A DNA stretch of 64,000 nucleotides from Mytilus trossulus (taxonomy: Eukaryota > Mollusca > Bivalvia > Mytilida > Mytilidae): the NCBI RefSeq assembly GCF_036588685.1, contig NC_086375.1, positions 8,983,916 to 9,047,915 of the forward strand. The letters run 5' to 3'. Below the pieces are notes generated by a model. That model saw nothing but the letters and a program-made list of their open reading frames with translations, was not told the origin of the DNA and searched no databases. Positions 13,683 through 26,400 of this stretch are shown piece after piece. The translations under genes and the position numbers were made by a program. The stretch's first letter is position 1. Every line of letters starts with the position of its first letter.

Positions 13683-16600
13683 CTGAAATATAGCAACACG
13701 AAATTATGTATCTTATCTATGCATGTCTGTATTTTCCAAAACACAGAATACTTTGCCACATATGGGGAGATAACTCAGATATAAGGGTACGTAACTCTGA
13801 TTGAATTTATTTGAATTTAAAGAATGTGTTGTGAATTTACCTATTTTAATATGTAGAAAGCACATGAGTTCAGTGTGAGTGGTCCTATTTTTATTTTTCT
13901 TATTTATTTGACAGCATATTATTATAGCTATCTTCTCATATTCTATCTATAATTCTATGGCTTATTTTTTACACAAAATTCGGGTTTCCATGCTTAATGT
14001 ATTTAAAATCTGACAATTTTCACAACCTTTTATCACAAAAAAGCCTGGTGACCCATACTTTTTATTATATTTTGGAGAAATGCATGATCATAATGATTTA
14101 AGCTACATTTTGACAAATTATTAAAAACTCTATGGATTTTAATTCAAACCCCCATCTAACTTAAAACCTGCTTTAGAACAGTATAGTAAAAAACAAATAG
14201 ATCTATATAAATAATGGCCTTCAAACTCCCTTTATTGAACCTGCAATAATCCTGTTATTGCCTTAAAACTAAGATTCTACTGGACCTCTACTGGTACTTA
14301 CTGAACCAAAGAACGCAGCCCTCATAAGAGCCTCTTTATAAGTTAAGTCAAGAACACGTTTGATCCCTGTATTATAACGATCTTCTTCTGTAGTTTCATG
14401 ACCAAATGCTCTGACTGTTCTTATATTGCTAATCTTTTCCTCTGCTATCTGTAATTAAAAATTGTATATTATTATTATTTTTTTTATTTATATGCTAACT
14501 CTGTCTGTGTTATGAATATGAATGTATAACATATATGCAAAAGTCATGATATAATTTTTTTTTTAAAAGAATCCATCATTTATCCCTGGTTGATGGATAT
14601 TTATAAACACGGGGCCTCTTGTGTATGCTTCCCTGGGTTATACAAGGTAAATCATATTTGGGTGATTTTCAATAAATGTATTAAAGTCTTAAAAAAAAAT
14701 GATATGTGTTGCAATGCTGTTAAGGGGCTCGCGGGTCTAAATGATTTTTTTTATTTAATATAGGATTTCGCTATATTTTTCTATAAATGAACTTTATCTT
14801 ATACTTAATGGAAAAATGAAATAAAAAAATGGGGTCACCGTTCATTTACGCTCACAATCTGCCTTCAAAAGAAGTATACATTTTTGTTAATGTCCTTTTT
14901 TTCTGTTGATCTTATAGGAGAAATATCGGTAATATCGAAATAAAAAAAGAACTAAATTACAGAAATCGCTTAAATTTTACAATTATTTAGTTTATGTACA
15001 GCTTATTCGAAAACAACAATAAAAAATATAGGTCACCGATGATTTAAAAAAGATATTTCAATTTTATGCCAAAATATGTCATTTTTGCACCAAAGGGAGA
15101 TAATTTGGAGCTTTTTCAATGATATCTACATTTTAAAAGTCACCAGGGGTCAACACAAATTGATTTTTTGGAATGATTTTTGTACCATATGATAAAGTAA
15201 CAACTACTTAAGGAAGGGAATAAAATTTGTAATGAAAAATTAAAGTTTATTTTTTTTCGGAAAATCTTATACCCGCGAGCCTCCTTAAGTACAATTAAGA
15301 AATAATTCATGGGGGCTTGAATATATCTTGATTTTACCACGGGTTGGCCCTTTATGACAAATATTTTACCCTGAGCGTTAGCGAGGGATAAAATATCGGC
15401 ATAAAGGGACAATCCATGGTAAAATCTAGATATATTCAAGCCCCAAAGAATTATTTCGATTCTAATAGGACAAATACGGCAATTCTTTTGGATCAAAGCG
15501 CTCTAAGTGGAGATAAATATTTGCCGTTCTGATAAATAAACGCACTATTAAATTGACGTAACAGAACAGAGCAAACTGAATAAGTGACATGTTTTAACTA
15601 TTAAAAATAACATATTTAAATAGTTTTGGATGCATTTAAATGATAATTTACTTATATATGTCTAACATGTATAAAAAAAAAATGGCTTATACGACATTTT
15701 AGCATCGTTTGTTTACGTTTCCTTGTTGTGATGATTTTCGGTTTCACAAGCGTGAATTTTCCGATAAAAATGCTTATATTCTTACGTCAATGTTCTATGA
15801 CGTCGGGTTCCTCATTCATTAAAAAATGTATGACATGGGGGTACAATGGGAACAGCCCATGAAATATATTCATATTTTACCACGGGTGTGTACTCAAAGC
15901 GTTTGAAGGACGTCATGTTAGAATTAGTATTATAATTAATTTTTTTTTTAACTATAGAAACTATGACTTTTTTTGGAGGGGAATGTCGTCTATCATCTCT
16001 CATCCTTCAATCATGATGCTATCTGTGCTTCTCTAATGTGTGATTTTGCTATTGCCTCCTTGGTAGATGATGCAAATGTCTTATATTTCTTTGCAGGAAA
16101 TTTATAGATTTTATTTTGTGTTAAATTTTCAATCATTTGTGGTTTGGTTCATTCTTCCTTCAAGCAATACAAAATTTGTTTGTTAAACACTCAAATCCTG
16201 TTACCAGTACTATTGAAATCCAAGATAATTAGGGCTAATCTATTACACCAAATATAGAGGATAGGAAGGGAAATATATTTTTTTAACATAGGTCATCGGT
16301 CATATATGGTTTTATGTTCAATAATTGATTAATGCAAAGTTAGTAATTTTACTCAAAGAATATGTTGGCTATTGGGGAATTTAAATACTACTTTCTAACA
16401 TCAATGATTTTATAGATAATGAATAGAATAGCACAGTGCATCTTTTAACTAACAATGAATTAACATTCTCAATACAAAATTTCTACAGTTAAAGATTATC
16501 CTCATACCTGTGTAGTGTTTGCTAGTGAATCTTGCACATCTTTTGTGATAGCCCGTAAAAATCTTCCATAATATCGAGCCATAATGGATACTGGTGGAAC

Positions 16601-19600
16601 TATCAACAAAGCTATACCTGTCAGCTTAGGGGACACGTACATCTGGAGAATAAAAAAGATAAACCTGTCATTCAACTAGACGCCAAAAAAATAAGTGCAA
16701 GATTTAAGATTTACACAATATTTTTTCTGTTTATACAGTTATACAGTTGATAGACTTTTTGAGTGTTTAACAATCAGCAGTTATATTCAATCATCTCAAG
16801 TGAATTATCAATTTGGATTGTGATCAAATTTTTGACATAATATAGATTTCTGACACAAAACAAATGTCAATATCTTACAAATCTATTGTGCAATACTGTG
16901 CAATAAAAGATTTCTTCTTGAAACTTTTCAAAAATTTGAAATTTGAAAATTTTTGAAAAAAAATAAATTGAACCCCTTAAAAAATTTGACCCACCCAAAC
17001 TTTTTGAATCTCCCCATGGAGCATTTACCCCAACACTCGATCCAAGCCTTTCCTTTGTAGAATGGAACCTTGTAGTACAATGTCAGAGAGGTCCATACAC
17101 TTCAATACAAGTTAGTGTATGAAAACTAGAACTAGAAAAATGCTTGTTTTTGCCCCTTTTTTGGCTCCTAATTATATAATTCCTGCATGAATGAAGCATT
17201 AACCTTGAAACTCAATCCCAGCCTTTCTTTTGTGATATGGAACTTTGTGGTACAATGTCAGAGAGATCCATACATTTATACACAAGTTATTGTCCAGAAA
17301 ATAAAAAAAATGCTTATTTTTGGCCCATAATTCCTAAACTATTGGCACCATAACTCCCAAAATGAATCCAAACCTTATACTTGTGTTATTAAACATTGTG
17401 GTACAATTTCAGAGCAATTTAAATACTTATATTACTTATACACAAGTTATTATTCTGAAAGTAGAAAAATGCTTGTTTGGGGTTCTTTTTTGGCCTTAAT
17501 TCCTGAATGGATGGAACCATCATCCCCAATGATTTTATATCAATCCCAACCTTCTTTTTATGGCATTGAACCTTCTTATGAAGTTTCAAAGAGATCCATT
17601 CATCCATTGTTCATGTAAACTAAACTTATTGTTCAGGAACCAAAAGTATCTCCAGATGACGACATCATACCATTATACAATCCCCAAAAAAATGTTGCAG
17701 TCGTATAAAAATGCCACTCGGCAAAACATAAAGACAAAGCTAGAAGTATAATAAAGAAACAAATCCAGCAGCTGTTCCAAAATTGTCAACAACCTAGAAT
17801 CTAATTTAAATATGTTTAATGACTGTAAACCTACCATCATACCCACTCCACCTGTGGCTTGTGCCACAGCTCTCAGTCCATCTGATATGTTTTGAGTAAC
17901 AGACTGGCCTACAAGAAGTGTGTCTGCAGATAATCTATTTACTAATTCCCCAGTCTTTGTTTTGTCAAAGAAGCCCATTTCTTGGCGCATTATTGATGAA
18001 AAAAGTGTTTGTCGAAGTCTATTAATAATTCTATTTCCTGAAATCAGATAGGGTATCAATTTAAAAGAAGAACATTCATTTTGACTGGACATAAAGAAAA
18101 CAAGGATCTAAGAGAACAATACAAAACTTTAATGGGTAGTTGTCTTATTTGCAATCATACCACATCTCTTTATTCTATATTAATTCTGAGATAACTATAA
18201 AGTTATATACACTTTAAAAAGCTGTCTAAGTAATTGTTCAAGATAGTACAGTTAACTCTACATGTAGATGTCATTTTTTTGTTTGTTTGTTTTTTGTGTG
18301 TGAAGTGTATTGTATTGATTGTTACATGTAATGATTTGTATTATCTCCCTTACTCTATGGGTCATGTAAATGTATGATATTTGATGGGTTATTTCCCCCT
18401 TATTGTTTCCTGACTCAGGTTCATTTATAAATGTGTCTTCAAAACAATTTGTGTTTCTACATTGGAGCACCACAGTATACTCCCGTCTTTATTTTTTTCT
18501 GTTAACCTAGACCGTTATAGGTTCTAGCATTTTGTATGAGTTTGTTACATTTACATGATAAACGCGTGCTCTATTTTATTGATTTGGCATACAATAAAGT
18601 CAATCAAATTTCTATATATTTACCTGAAACTGACATTAAATAAACTCTTCCAAAGTTTGCTACGGCACCAACAATAAATACACCAACCATTATTTGACAG
18701 AACGTAGTTAGTTTCTCTTTCATTTTTTCTCGTTCAGATGGTGAATAAATGATATCTATAACTTTTCCAATACAGAATGGAACTGCCATAGAAACACCAC
18801 TTGATACGATCAATAAAACAACAGCACCTAAGAAAACAATAGAAAAATTATATAAATACTGGCCTTAAGGTAGTACCCAACACTTTCACTGAAATTAATT
18901 TTGCTCGTTTAATTTTCATAAAATTTTGTCAAAGTAAATCCTTTAACAAAAATGTAAAAACTTCAAAACTTTTGAACCACCCGTTTTGTCAGAAAAATTA
19001 CACTGGTTATAAAACAGTTTGACAAACACTAATTTTGATCATTGAGAAGCTTAATATTCCTTTTACAACACAACATAATTAAAACGTTTAGCTGACTTTA
19101 AAGAGTTATCTCCCTGAAGTGTTAGGTACCACATTAACAAGTGATATTATTCTTTGTGTCTTTAGGCTTGTTTGTCGAAGAGAAAAAGATACCAAACAAT
19201 ATGTTTATGATTGTAATTTGCATTTTCAAATAATTAATTTCACGTGCGGTTATTTTTTTTGTGGTAAAAAAATCTTTGGAGGATATATCATGTTTATCTA
19301 ATTATTGCAATTCTCTAGCAAATGAATTTATAAATCACATACATTGTATATGAAGCACCTTTGATTTTTTACCAGTGGTAAGTTATATAAATAGAACATA
19401 AGCCATTTAAATTGGATTCCTCATTTGTTCTTCCGATTTTCCTTGCACTCTTAAACATGTTAAACAAATTCTCTTTTTCAAATTTATAGAATAAACTTGT
19501 TTTGATCTTAATGCTCAACATGTTTTAAGAGAACACACTTATACAATTTAGTACAATTTCTTAACATTATGTGTCATTTACCGGTTGTAACTTAAACAGC

Positions 19601-22600
19601 TGCATTTACATATGTTTTATGTATTTCAACATTTTTGTTTAGGGGCCAGCTGAAGCTTGCATTAGGTTGCAGGATTTTTCTGCTGTAATAATCAAAGACC
19701 CTTTTGAGCATGTTGTGGCCTTGGTCATGTTGGTCTTCTGTTTTTGTGCTCTTAGTCAGGTTGTTGTCTCTTTGGCATATTCCCCATTTTCACTCTCAAT
19801 TTTATTTAAAATGTAAATGTTTATTGTCTTGTGCATGATAATGACATGTATGATGACAGTTCTCATGTATTTTGTTTTAATTTATGTGTAGAATAGTCTG
19901 TTTTAAAATCACTGGTGAGCTGTATATGTTGTACTTTTTTTTATATATGAATGGGTTCTAAATAAAGATTATGATTATTTACAATGCAAACTAGTCTTGT
20001 ATTATTTTAATTTTAGTTTCTTGTGTACAATTTGGAAATTACAGTACAGCCTGTGACATCCTCTTAGTAATGTCCACCCTCTTGCATGGTCAACATCCAA
20101 TGGTGGACATTTATTGGGGTATTCAATCTTGAGATGTTGGCCATTTATTGGGGGTCATAAAACATAGGTAGATTTTTTATCTCATTATGTTACCTGTTAA
20201 AGTCAATCGGGGTTGAAGTTTTCAGCTGTTGTGGTTCATTAATTTTTACCTGTACAGGTAACTCAGGTAACTTCTTTTAAAATTGACATTTCACCTTTTT
20301 TGGAAAATGTAGAATATTGAAAAGATTGATTTAGGCTGTTTAATTTATTATTTGTTTTTTTGTTTTAATGTTATATATTTAAATTTTTTATAACTTTTTG
20401 TTGTTTTTTTTCATTAATTTTTTGTTTCTTATTCTTTTAATTTCTTCTTGGTAAGAATCTTGAGTAGAAATGGCAAAAGGCAATAATAAAGTTATTGATG
20501 ACTAACATTTGAAATAAACAGACTTTTATCAATTGTATTTTAAATAAAAAAATTATATAAATTGTAAATGATGTTTGTTAGCATTATTACATGTAAATGA
20601 GTTATTAGTTACTATTAATAATTATAATAATAACTTATCATGTAAATGATATTCAAAAAAAAATTAAAGTAATTAAACAAGTTGGTTTCTTAACAAAATA
20701 AAATGATCAATATCAATCCTTTTACAATAATCATCTAATAGTATTCAGGAAAACTACAAGTTTCCTTATATGGTTTAGGAAAACAACTAATTTTGTTATC
20801 TATTTTTGTTTCAAATCTCAAAACAAGAGTTGTGCACAAACAATCACTGAAAAGACTTATTTTCCAAATGCCCACCTAGTCACATGCTAGTTATCATCAA
20901 ATTTTGTTAAATGCTCATTAAAAAATGATAATCACAATTAAAAAATCTGAATAAAGTGAATCTTATGAAAAGAAATGTCTTGAAACTTATTAAATATGAC
21001 ATGATGTTATCTTCAGTTTGGTTAATTTCCTTCAAAATTTGTCTCCAGAAAAAAATAATGTGCACTTCTAAAGATGGTGACACTTTTATGGTCTATTAAT
21101 TGCATCATATTTTTTTCTCAGTGTAATGTACATATATTGTCGAAAGTGCTGGACTAGCATGATACATATTCTTGGTATACATTTGCAAAGAATATTTCAC
21201 TCAACCTAGGCCTTTTAGATATAATTAATGGATAATATAAAATTCCTAGAAAGGATAGAATATGTAAACAGTGTCTCTTGTCACTAGGTCAATGAAAACA
21301 CCTATTCCTTGATTGTAAAATTATCAAAACAACTTTGAGATAATCTATTTGAAAATTATCTACCTGGCTTCTCATAATAACGTCTCTTGCCCAAAAACAA
21401 AAAGCAAAAGAAATGTTTTACCTCTAAAACATGGATCATGTTTAAAATATCATATGACAATAAAAACATTATCAAATTTTGCTTTAATGAATATTTCTAA
21501 TATTTATATTTTATTTAATAGAGAAATAAACAACTGCCTAAATTTTATTTAGAGTAAGTCCTAAAGACAATCTTTAACATATGTTAAACAATGTTGAATG
21601 CAGATCAGTCTACAATAATAAACAATTTTGATTTAACAAAATTAATTTGAGAAACACCTTTTCATTAGAAAAAGGCAGGCATTTTAAAAGTGTGCAGTTA
21701 TATTTGAAAATGATATTCATTTATTTTTCCAAAAAATAGACTTAATGTAAAAAATATTTTTTATGGCCACCATTAATAAGATAAAATCACAGGTAGTACT
21801 GTAGTATGGCGTTCATTATCACTGAACTAGAATATATTTGTTTAGGGGGCCAGCTGAAGGACGCCTCCGGTGCGGGAATTTCTCGCTACATTGAAGACCT
21901 GTTGGTGACCTTCTTCTGTTGTTTTTTTTTTATTTGGTCGGGTTGTTGTCTCTTTGACACATTCCCCATTTCCATTCTCAATTTTAATATGTTTAATAAA
22001 TGTTTTACAGTGTGTCCTTTTGTGTCGTATTGTTATGCCAATGTCTCAGGTTAGGGTGAATGTTGGCATCAGATAAAAAGTGCAAACTTGCTGCTCTTCT
22101 TTGAAAACTGTCCTAATTTAGTGGGTCTCATTGAGGTCTAAAATAAGCGTGCTGCAGGATTGTCGATTTTTTGTAAGCAACTGCTGCGTGACACGGGAAA
22201 TGAGGTCTTGCAGGACCTGGGAAATGACCAAAAAAGGAGAATTGCTTACGTACATAGTGTAAGCGGGATACAGGAATCTGACAAAACAGTTAGCGGGATC
22301 CGGGATCGAGACCCCCAATTTAGGAAACTGATGTTCACTGGTTGTCATTTGTTGTATGGTTGACAAGTGTTTCTCTTTTCTGTGTTTTTTTACATAGATT
22401 AAGCTGTTGGTTTTCCTGTTTGAACTGCCAAATAGTATGTTTATATTTTTACACTAACTATTTTGGGGGTTATTACAATTGAAGCCTGTTGTTCTGGGTG
22501 AGCCAAGACTCCATGTTGACGACTGTACTTTGACTTTATATAATGGTTTAATTTAAAAAATTGTGACTAAGAAGAAGAGTTGTCTTATTGGCAATCATAC

Positions 22601-22954
22601 TACATCTTCTTATAAACTCTGATTAAATAAAAGTTGTTATCATTATCATTCTATCCTGAGTATGGTGCACATTTTGTGCATGCTATCCAGATAACACTTG
22701 CCTGACAACTTCCATCTCTCTGGTTTTGCAAGAGAAAACAATCTCCTTATTTCATATGTCTTTTTCTTTATGTTGTCAGGTGCCTTTTTATTGGTAGCTT
22801 TGACATTAGCAAATCTTTTAAAAATATGGAAGACTTTTGGTTTATCACATTTCACTTTCAAAACTTGTCTGCCAATAACTGATGACCTATGTCTGATATT
22901 ATTAGAAGTCAATCTTTGACTTAACAAGATACAATTTCTCATCAAAATGGTCAT
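13547..22954 (-). CDS. ABCB10: ABCB10-like mitochondrial ABC half-transporter, 5' part (exons 1-6)
   Basis: Coding exons in transcript order: 22702-22954, 18624-18827, 17835-18037, 16508-16642, 14302-14448, 13547-13682; all intron phases agree and the join gives about 359 residues. The start at 22954 opens a basic leader with almost no acidic residues in its first 35 positions, typical of mitochondrial import. Family landmarks are the KPERWKLSG lead-in, [18 protein letters not shown] (intracellular loop 1), [16 protein letters not shown] and [16 protein letters not shown]. Helices 1-6 are present. The nucleotide-binding half (Walker A, signature, Walker B) must lie left of base 1, beyond the array. 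Known ABCB10 sits in the inner mitochondrial membrane and supports haem production and redox balance; that role here is by similarity. The closest alternative is another B-family half-transporter. Confidence 0.88.
13683..14301 (-). other. ABCB10-like intron 5
   Basis: AT-rich intron with no repeat or coding signal that I recognise. Confidence 0.7.
14302..14448 (-). CDS. ABCB10: ABCB10-like exon 5 (second intracellular loop)
   Basis: 147 nt, phase 0 at both ends, acceptor TTACAG, donor TCA|GTAAGT. Encodes 49 residues with [16 protein letters not shown] and [12 protein letters not shown], the coupling-helix loop that contacts the ATP-binding domain in this family. Confidence 0.92.
14720..15288. 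mobile_element. MITE with 17-18 bp terminal inverted repeats
   Basis: The left end reads TTAAGGGGCTCGCGGGT; the reverse complement of the right end reads TTAAGGAGGCTCGCGGGT. The interior is AT-rich with no transposase frame. It sits in ABCB10-like intron 4 and looks like a non-autonomous DNA transposon. Confidence 0.65.
15300..15458. repeat. Palindromic fold-back element, copy 1
   Basis: Imperfect arms of about 60-70 bp (GAAATAATTC at one end, GAATTATTTC at the other; TTGAATATATCT against AGATATATTCAA) around a loop containing CCTGAGCGTTAGCGAGG. The same design and loop core occur at 28297-28458. Both copies have TCTAATAGGACAAATA (or its complement) beside one end. Confidence 0.7.
16508..16642 (-). 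CDS. ABCB10: ABCB10-like exon 4 (helix 4)
   Basis: 135 nt, phase 0 at both ends, acceptor CCAG, donor CAG|GTATGA. Encodes 45 residues including [20 protein letters not shown] and [20 protein letters not shown], colinear with ABCB10. Confidence 0.92.
16750..17708 (-). mobile_element. Diverged Helentron-like (HINE-type) element
   Basis: An older relative of the copies at 48623-50575 and 57450-59262. It shares TTTGGATTGTGAT, TTCTGACACA, several degenerate internal units of about 180 bp (AAAATGCTTGTTT, AACTCCCAAAAT and similar) and the terminal GCAGTCGTATAAAAA. Fills most of ABCB10-like intron 3; limits are approximate. Confidence 0.5.
17835..18037 (-). CDS. ABCB10: ABCB10-like exon 3 (first intracellular loop)
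   Basis: 203 nt from phase 1 to phase 0, acceptor TTTCAG, donor ATG|GTAGGT. Encodes [38 protein letters not shown] and [18 protein letters not shown], the highly conserved loop and start of helix 3 in mitochondrial half-transporters. Confidence 0.92.
18038..18623 (-). other. ABCB10-like intron 2 with repeat fragments
   Basis: Contains a fragment near 18135-18175 (GTTGTCTTATTTGCAATCAT) matching the 3' end of the SINE-like family seen at 46280-46605. The rest is AT-rich and unassigned. Confidence 0.5.
18624..18827 (-). CDS. ABCB10: ABCB10-like exon 2 (helices 1-2)
   Basis: 204 nt, phase 1 to phase 1, acceptor TTAG|GTGC, donor TCAG|GTAAAT. Encodes [20 protein letters not shown] (helix 1), a polar loop, and [18 protein letters not shown] (helix 2). 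Confidence 0.88.
18867..19133. mobile_element. MITE in ABCB10-like intron 1
   Basis: Imperfect inverted ends: GGTAGTACCCAACACTTTC at the left, and GTGGTACCTAACACTTC as the reverse complement of the right end. About 267 bp with no coding content. Confidence 0.55.
19636..19804 (+). repeat. Dispersed SINE-like repeat, family A (diverged copy)
   Basis: Shares AGGGGCCAGCTGAAG, GTTGTTGTCTCTTTGGCA and TTCCCCATTTTCACTCTCAA with copies at 21807, 37451 and 54341. Short and non-coding; I cannot name the family. Confidence 0.6.
19805..21806. other. AT-rich part of ABCB10-like intron 1
   Basis: About 2 kb of A/T-rich intron. I see no exon, RNA gene or clear repeat ends. Confidence 0.5.
21807..21986 (+). 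repeat. Dispersed SINE-like repeat, family A
   Basis: Well-preserved copy: TATGGCGTTCATTATCACTG at the left, GGGGCCAGCTGAAGGACGCC, CGGGTTGTTGTCTCTTTGAC and CCCCATTTCCATTCTCAATT at the right. Matches the 54341-54514 copy closely. Confidence 0.65.
22316..22620 (+). repeat. Dispersed SINE-like repeat, family B
   Basis: Shares a series of blocks with 46280-46605: GTTGGTTTTCCTGTTTGAA, TGAGCCAAGACTCCATGTTG, TATAATGGTTTAATTT, GAGTTGTCTTATTGGCAATC and TACATCTTCTTATA. No coding frame. Confidence 0.6.
22702..22954 (-). CDS. ABCB10: ABCB10-like exon 1 (mitochondrial leader)
   Basis: Encodes the start methionine, an Arg/Lys-rich leader and the segment [18 protein letters not shown] that precedes helix 1 in ABCB10. 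It ends in phase 1. The donor reads CAG|GCAAGT, a GC rather than GT donor with an otherwise near-perfect consensus. A second in-frame Met lies at residue 5, so the exact start could be four codons later. Confidence 0.82.
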
Positions 22955-23468
22955 ATTTGTTGCATCAGATCTCCAAACTTTTTGGTTTATGTGTATCCGG
23001 CTGTGTTATTACGTAAGATTTTCAATAGTCTAACAGATGGACCACTGGTTGACCGGTTATTTCATGTTTTGATATTTTTTACAACACTTCTCTTCAATAA
23101 TGCAAACAGTAGACATCTATAAACTTGATCATGCCGATTGTCTTTAAACTTCTTTCCTTAAAAATACAAAAATAACATGTTCCAAATGTTGACATTCATG
23201 GGCGCAGACATGTTGGATAGACATAAATTGTGTATTCTAGTCCCGTTACTTGCACGGTAATATCTTAAAATCATAGTGATGAAATTACAATTTTCTTGAA
23301 TTTTATGAAATACCTTTCCTTAGTTAATAATCTATAGTTTATTCTATTTTTGATAATTGCAATGGATGTCAAATAAAAGTTCAAAATTTAATGATCGGAA
23401 ACTTTCATTCGTAATTTAACTTATTTCACAAATTTGCTAGAGACTGAAGACATAAAAATAAATAGAAG
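22955..23468. promoter_or_regulatory. Head-to-head ABCB10-like / POP5 promoter interval
   Basis: 514 bp separate the two divergent start codons, so both promoters and 5' UTRs must lie here unless a 5' non-coding exon was missed. No clear TATA box or CpG-dense stretch was seen. Inferred from gene geometry only. Confidence 0.5.
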
Positions 23469-23488
23469 ATGGTTCGGTTCAAAAACAG
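23469..23488 (+). CDS. POP5: POP5 exon 1 (20 nt coding)
   Basis: Encodes MVRFKN plus two bases of an Arg codon, followed by donor AG|GTTCAT. The MVRFK start is strongly conserved in POP5 and the split Arg is completed by exon 2 (A|TAT). Confidence 0.85.
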
Positions 23489-26400
23489 GTTCATATACAT
23501 TTAGTGAAAGTGATAAAGCAATTTTCAAAAGGGGGACCCAGGATAAATAGTGGTGTGTGAATGTGTTCTAAATATATGTTTTTGCTTAAAAATCTAATTG
23601 ACTCTGTACTTTCCACAGGTAAAAAATTGTATGCCTGTTTTATAGATTTTAAAAAGGCGTTTGATTCAGTCATACATAGTGGTATTAAATATAAACTATT
23701 ACAGATGGGATTAGGAGGAAATTTTTACAACATTATAAAGAACATGTACAATGTTAGCTCAACTTGTGTCAAAGCTGGGAAAATTTTAACTGACTCTTTT
23801 AGAGTTAAATTAGGGGTTCGACAAGGTGATAACCTAAGCCCTAATCTTTTCAAAATTTTTATAAATGACTTTCCATCATATATTGATAATGTTGATGATG
23901 ATCTGATTTTGGGTGATACTAATATTAATTGTTTAATGTATGCTGATGATATTGTTTTGCTCTCTACCACATCATATGGTCTTCAATCTAAGTTAAAAAA
24001 TGTTGATAAGTTTTGCTCTGACTGGTGCTTAAACATAAACACCAATAAAACAAAAATTTTAGTATTTAATAAGCAAGGTAGACTTATCAATGAAAAATTT
24101 ACTCTTCAGCAAGTTGAACTGGAATGTGTACAGCACTACAAGTATTTAGGCCTTATATTTTCGGCTTCAGGAGTCTTCTCTCATGCAAGACAGGAATTGT
24201 ACAAAAAGAGTCTAAAAGGCTATTATAAATTATGCAAAGATGTTATTCGTTCACATCCAAAAATTACTACCAGTCTACATCTATTTGATCACATGATCAA
24301 ACCTATTTCTTTATATTCCTCTGAAATTTGGGGTACATTTAACCCAAAGAGTAGTAAATTTAGAAATGATATAGTCTTAGATAAAATTTATTCAGATCTT
24401 GAACCAGATAAATTACACATGAAAATAACAAAATTTATTTTGGGTGTAAACAGAAAGAGCAGCAATTTTGCTGTACTCTCTGAACTAGGTAGATTTCCTA
24501 TTTATATTAGTATTGTGAAAAATTTACTGAATTATTATTTTAGAATTGAAAATATGCCTGAGGACTCTTTATTATATAAAGCCTTACAAACCTCTAAAGA
24601 TTTAGATGATAAAAATCACAATAGTTGGTATAGCAGTGTCAGACACTTATGTAAAATTATTGACCTGCCTAGTAACTTCATTAATTTTAGTAAATACAAA
24701 TTCAGAAAATGTTTACTTAATTGTTTAAAAGTATCCTATGTTAAATCTTGGGAAAATGCTTATAGCCAAAATAGCCAAGGAAAACTAAGAACATATTGTC
24801 AGTTTAAAACATCATTTTGTAAAGAAAATTATTTAAATATCTTGAAAAATTTTGATTTGAGAAAAGCTATCACAAAATTAAGGATTTCATCTCATAGACT
24901 TAAAATTGAAACTGGGAGATATTCCAAATTAGAAGTTCATCAAAGAATTTGTGATAAATGCGATTTAAATAAAGTGGAAGATGAACTTCATTTTCTTATA
25001 GAATGCCCTGTATACTCTAAGGATAGAGATATGTTATTTGATCTGATATTTAAAGAATGTAAAAATTTTTACTCCTTGGATATGGTCAATAAATTTATTT
25101 GGCTTTTAAACTGTGAGTCTATTAATATTTTAAAACAACTTGGCTATTTCTTATCAAAACACCTGCCTTGAGTAAACATTTATATCATATATTTAAAATG
25201 TCTAACTTTTTTAAAGCATACTGTTTTGTTGTTTTGCTTTATTGTATTTGTAATTGTTTGTAACTATATATTGTCATGAATGTATATGCACTATGCCCCT
25301 TGTGGGTACCTCTTATGGAAATAAAAGATATTCTATTCTATTCTATTCTGTTCCCATTCTATGCATTGATCAGCCAAAAAAAGGGGGGTGTCCAACCTCT
25401 GCACCCCCCCCCCCCCCCTTTTTGGGTGTGCCATAGTCCAAATAATTATGACGTCTGGCAAGTCTTTTTTGGGGGGGACGCCTGCCTATGACAGTCCTAG
25501 GAAGGCATCCCAGAAAAATTACAATAACCTTGCCAAACTTAATAATTATTTGGACTAGATCATCTAGTAGATGCACCACTTCTTCTAAACAGTTGACATG
25601 ACAATTAATTTGAGGGTAGCAATGAATTTTACCTTCACATGCCTAATGTTCATTTTCAGCTACGTTTAGGAGGATAGTAATGCCCTTTACCATCAGGCCT
25701 GAAACGGTCATTTGCAATAACCATTTAAGCATCAAATTGGTTAAAATCTTTAATACTGTGATTCGTCAAAATCTTACAGTGATTCATCAAAATATCTATA
25801 TTGTGATTCGTCAGAGGTGTCAAATAATAATTGTTAATATCATTTTTGGAAAAAAGATAACGAGATGCTTCAAAATCAGTCGATTTTTTTTATCCTGGAA
25901 AAGAAAGTGTACACTTTATCGTCAATGCAACAAAAATTATGTAAGAAGTTTTACCGTTATTTGTAATGAAGGTACCTTATTACTACCCTTCTTTAGCACT
26001 GCAACTCTTACAACTTTTCCAAATTAAACAAGAAAAGAAAGAAGTCACATTATAAACGTGGTGATATACAAAGTAAAAACACAAAAATACTAAACTCTGA
26101 GGAAAATACTGTACAAGGTATAATGATCAGTGTCAAACTGTATTTATAGATTATGGTTTAGATCACAAACGTTCACTGTACCAGCGTAAGCGAGAAAATG
26201 AAATAGAGTTGAGATGACCAATGATGACCTGTTCATCAAATTTTTCATAGCTATTTAACCTACAACAATGTTGTCAATTTCATTGAAGATGACATGAGCA
26301 CCCATAGCATTTAGCGATAATTATTCATATCACTGTCAGTCAGGGGTACTACTTGTACAAATTTGTAGGATACTTATACAAGTGAATTTTATTTACTTGT

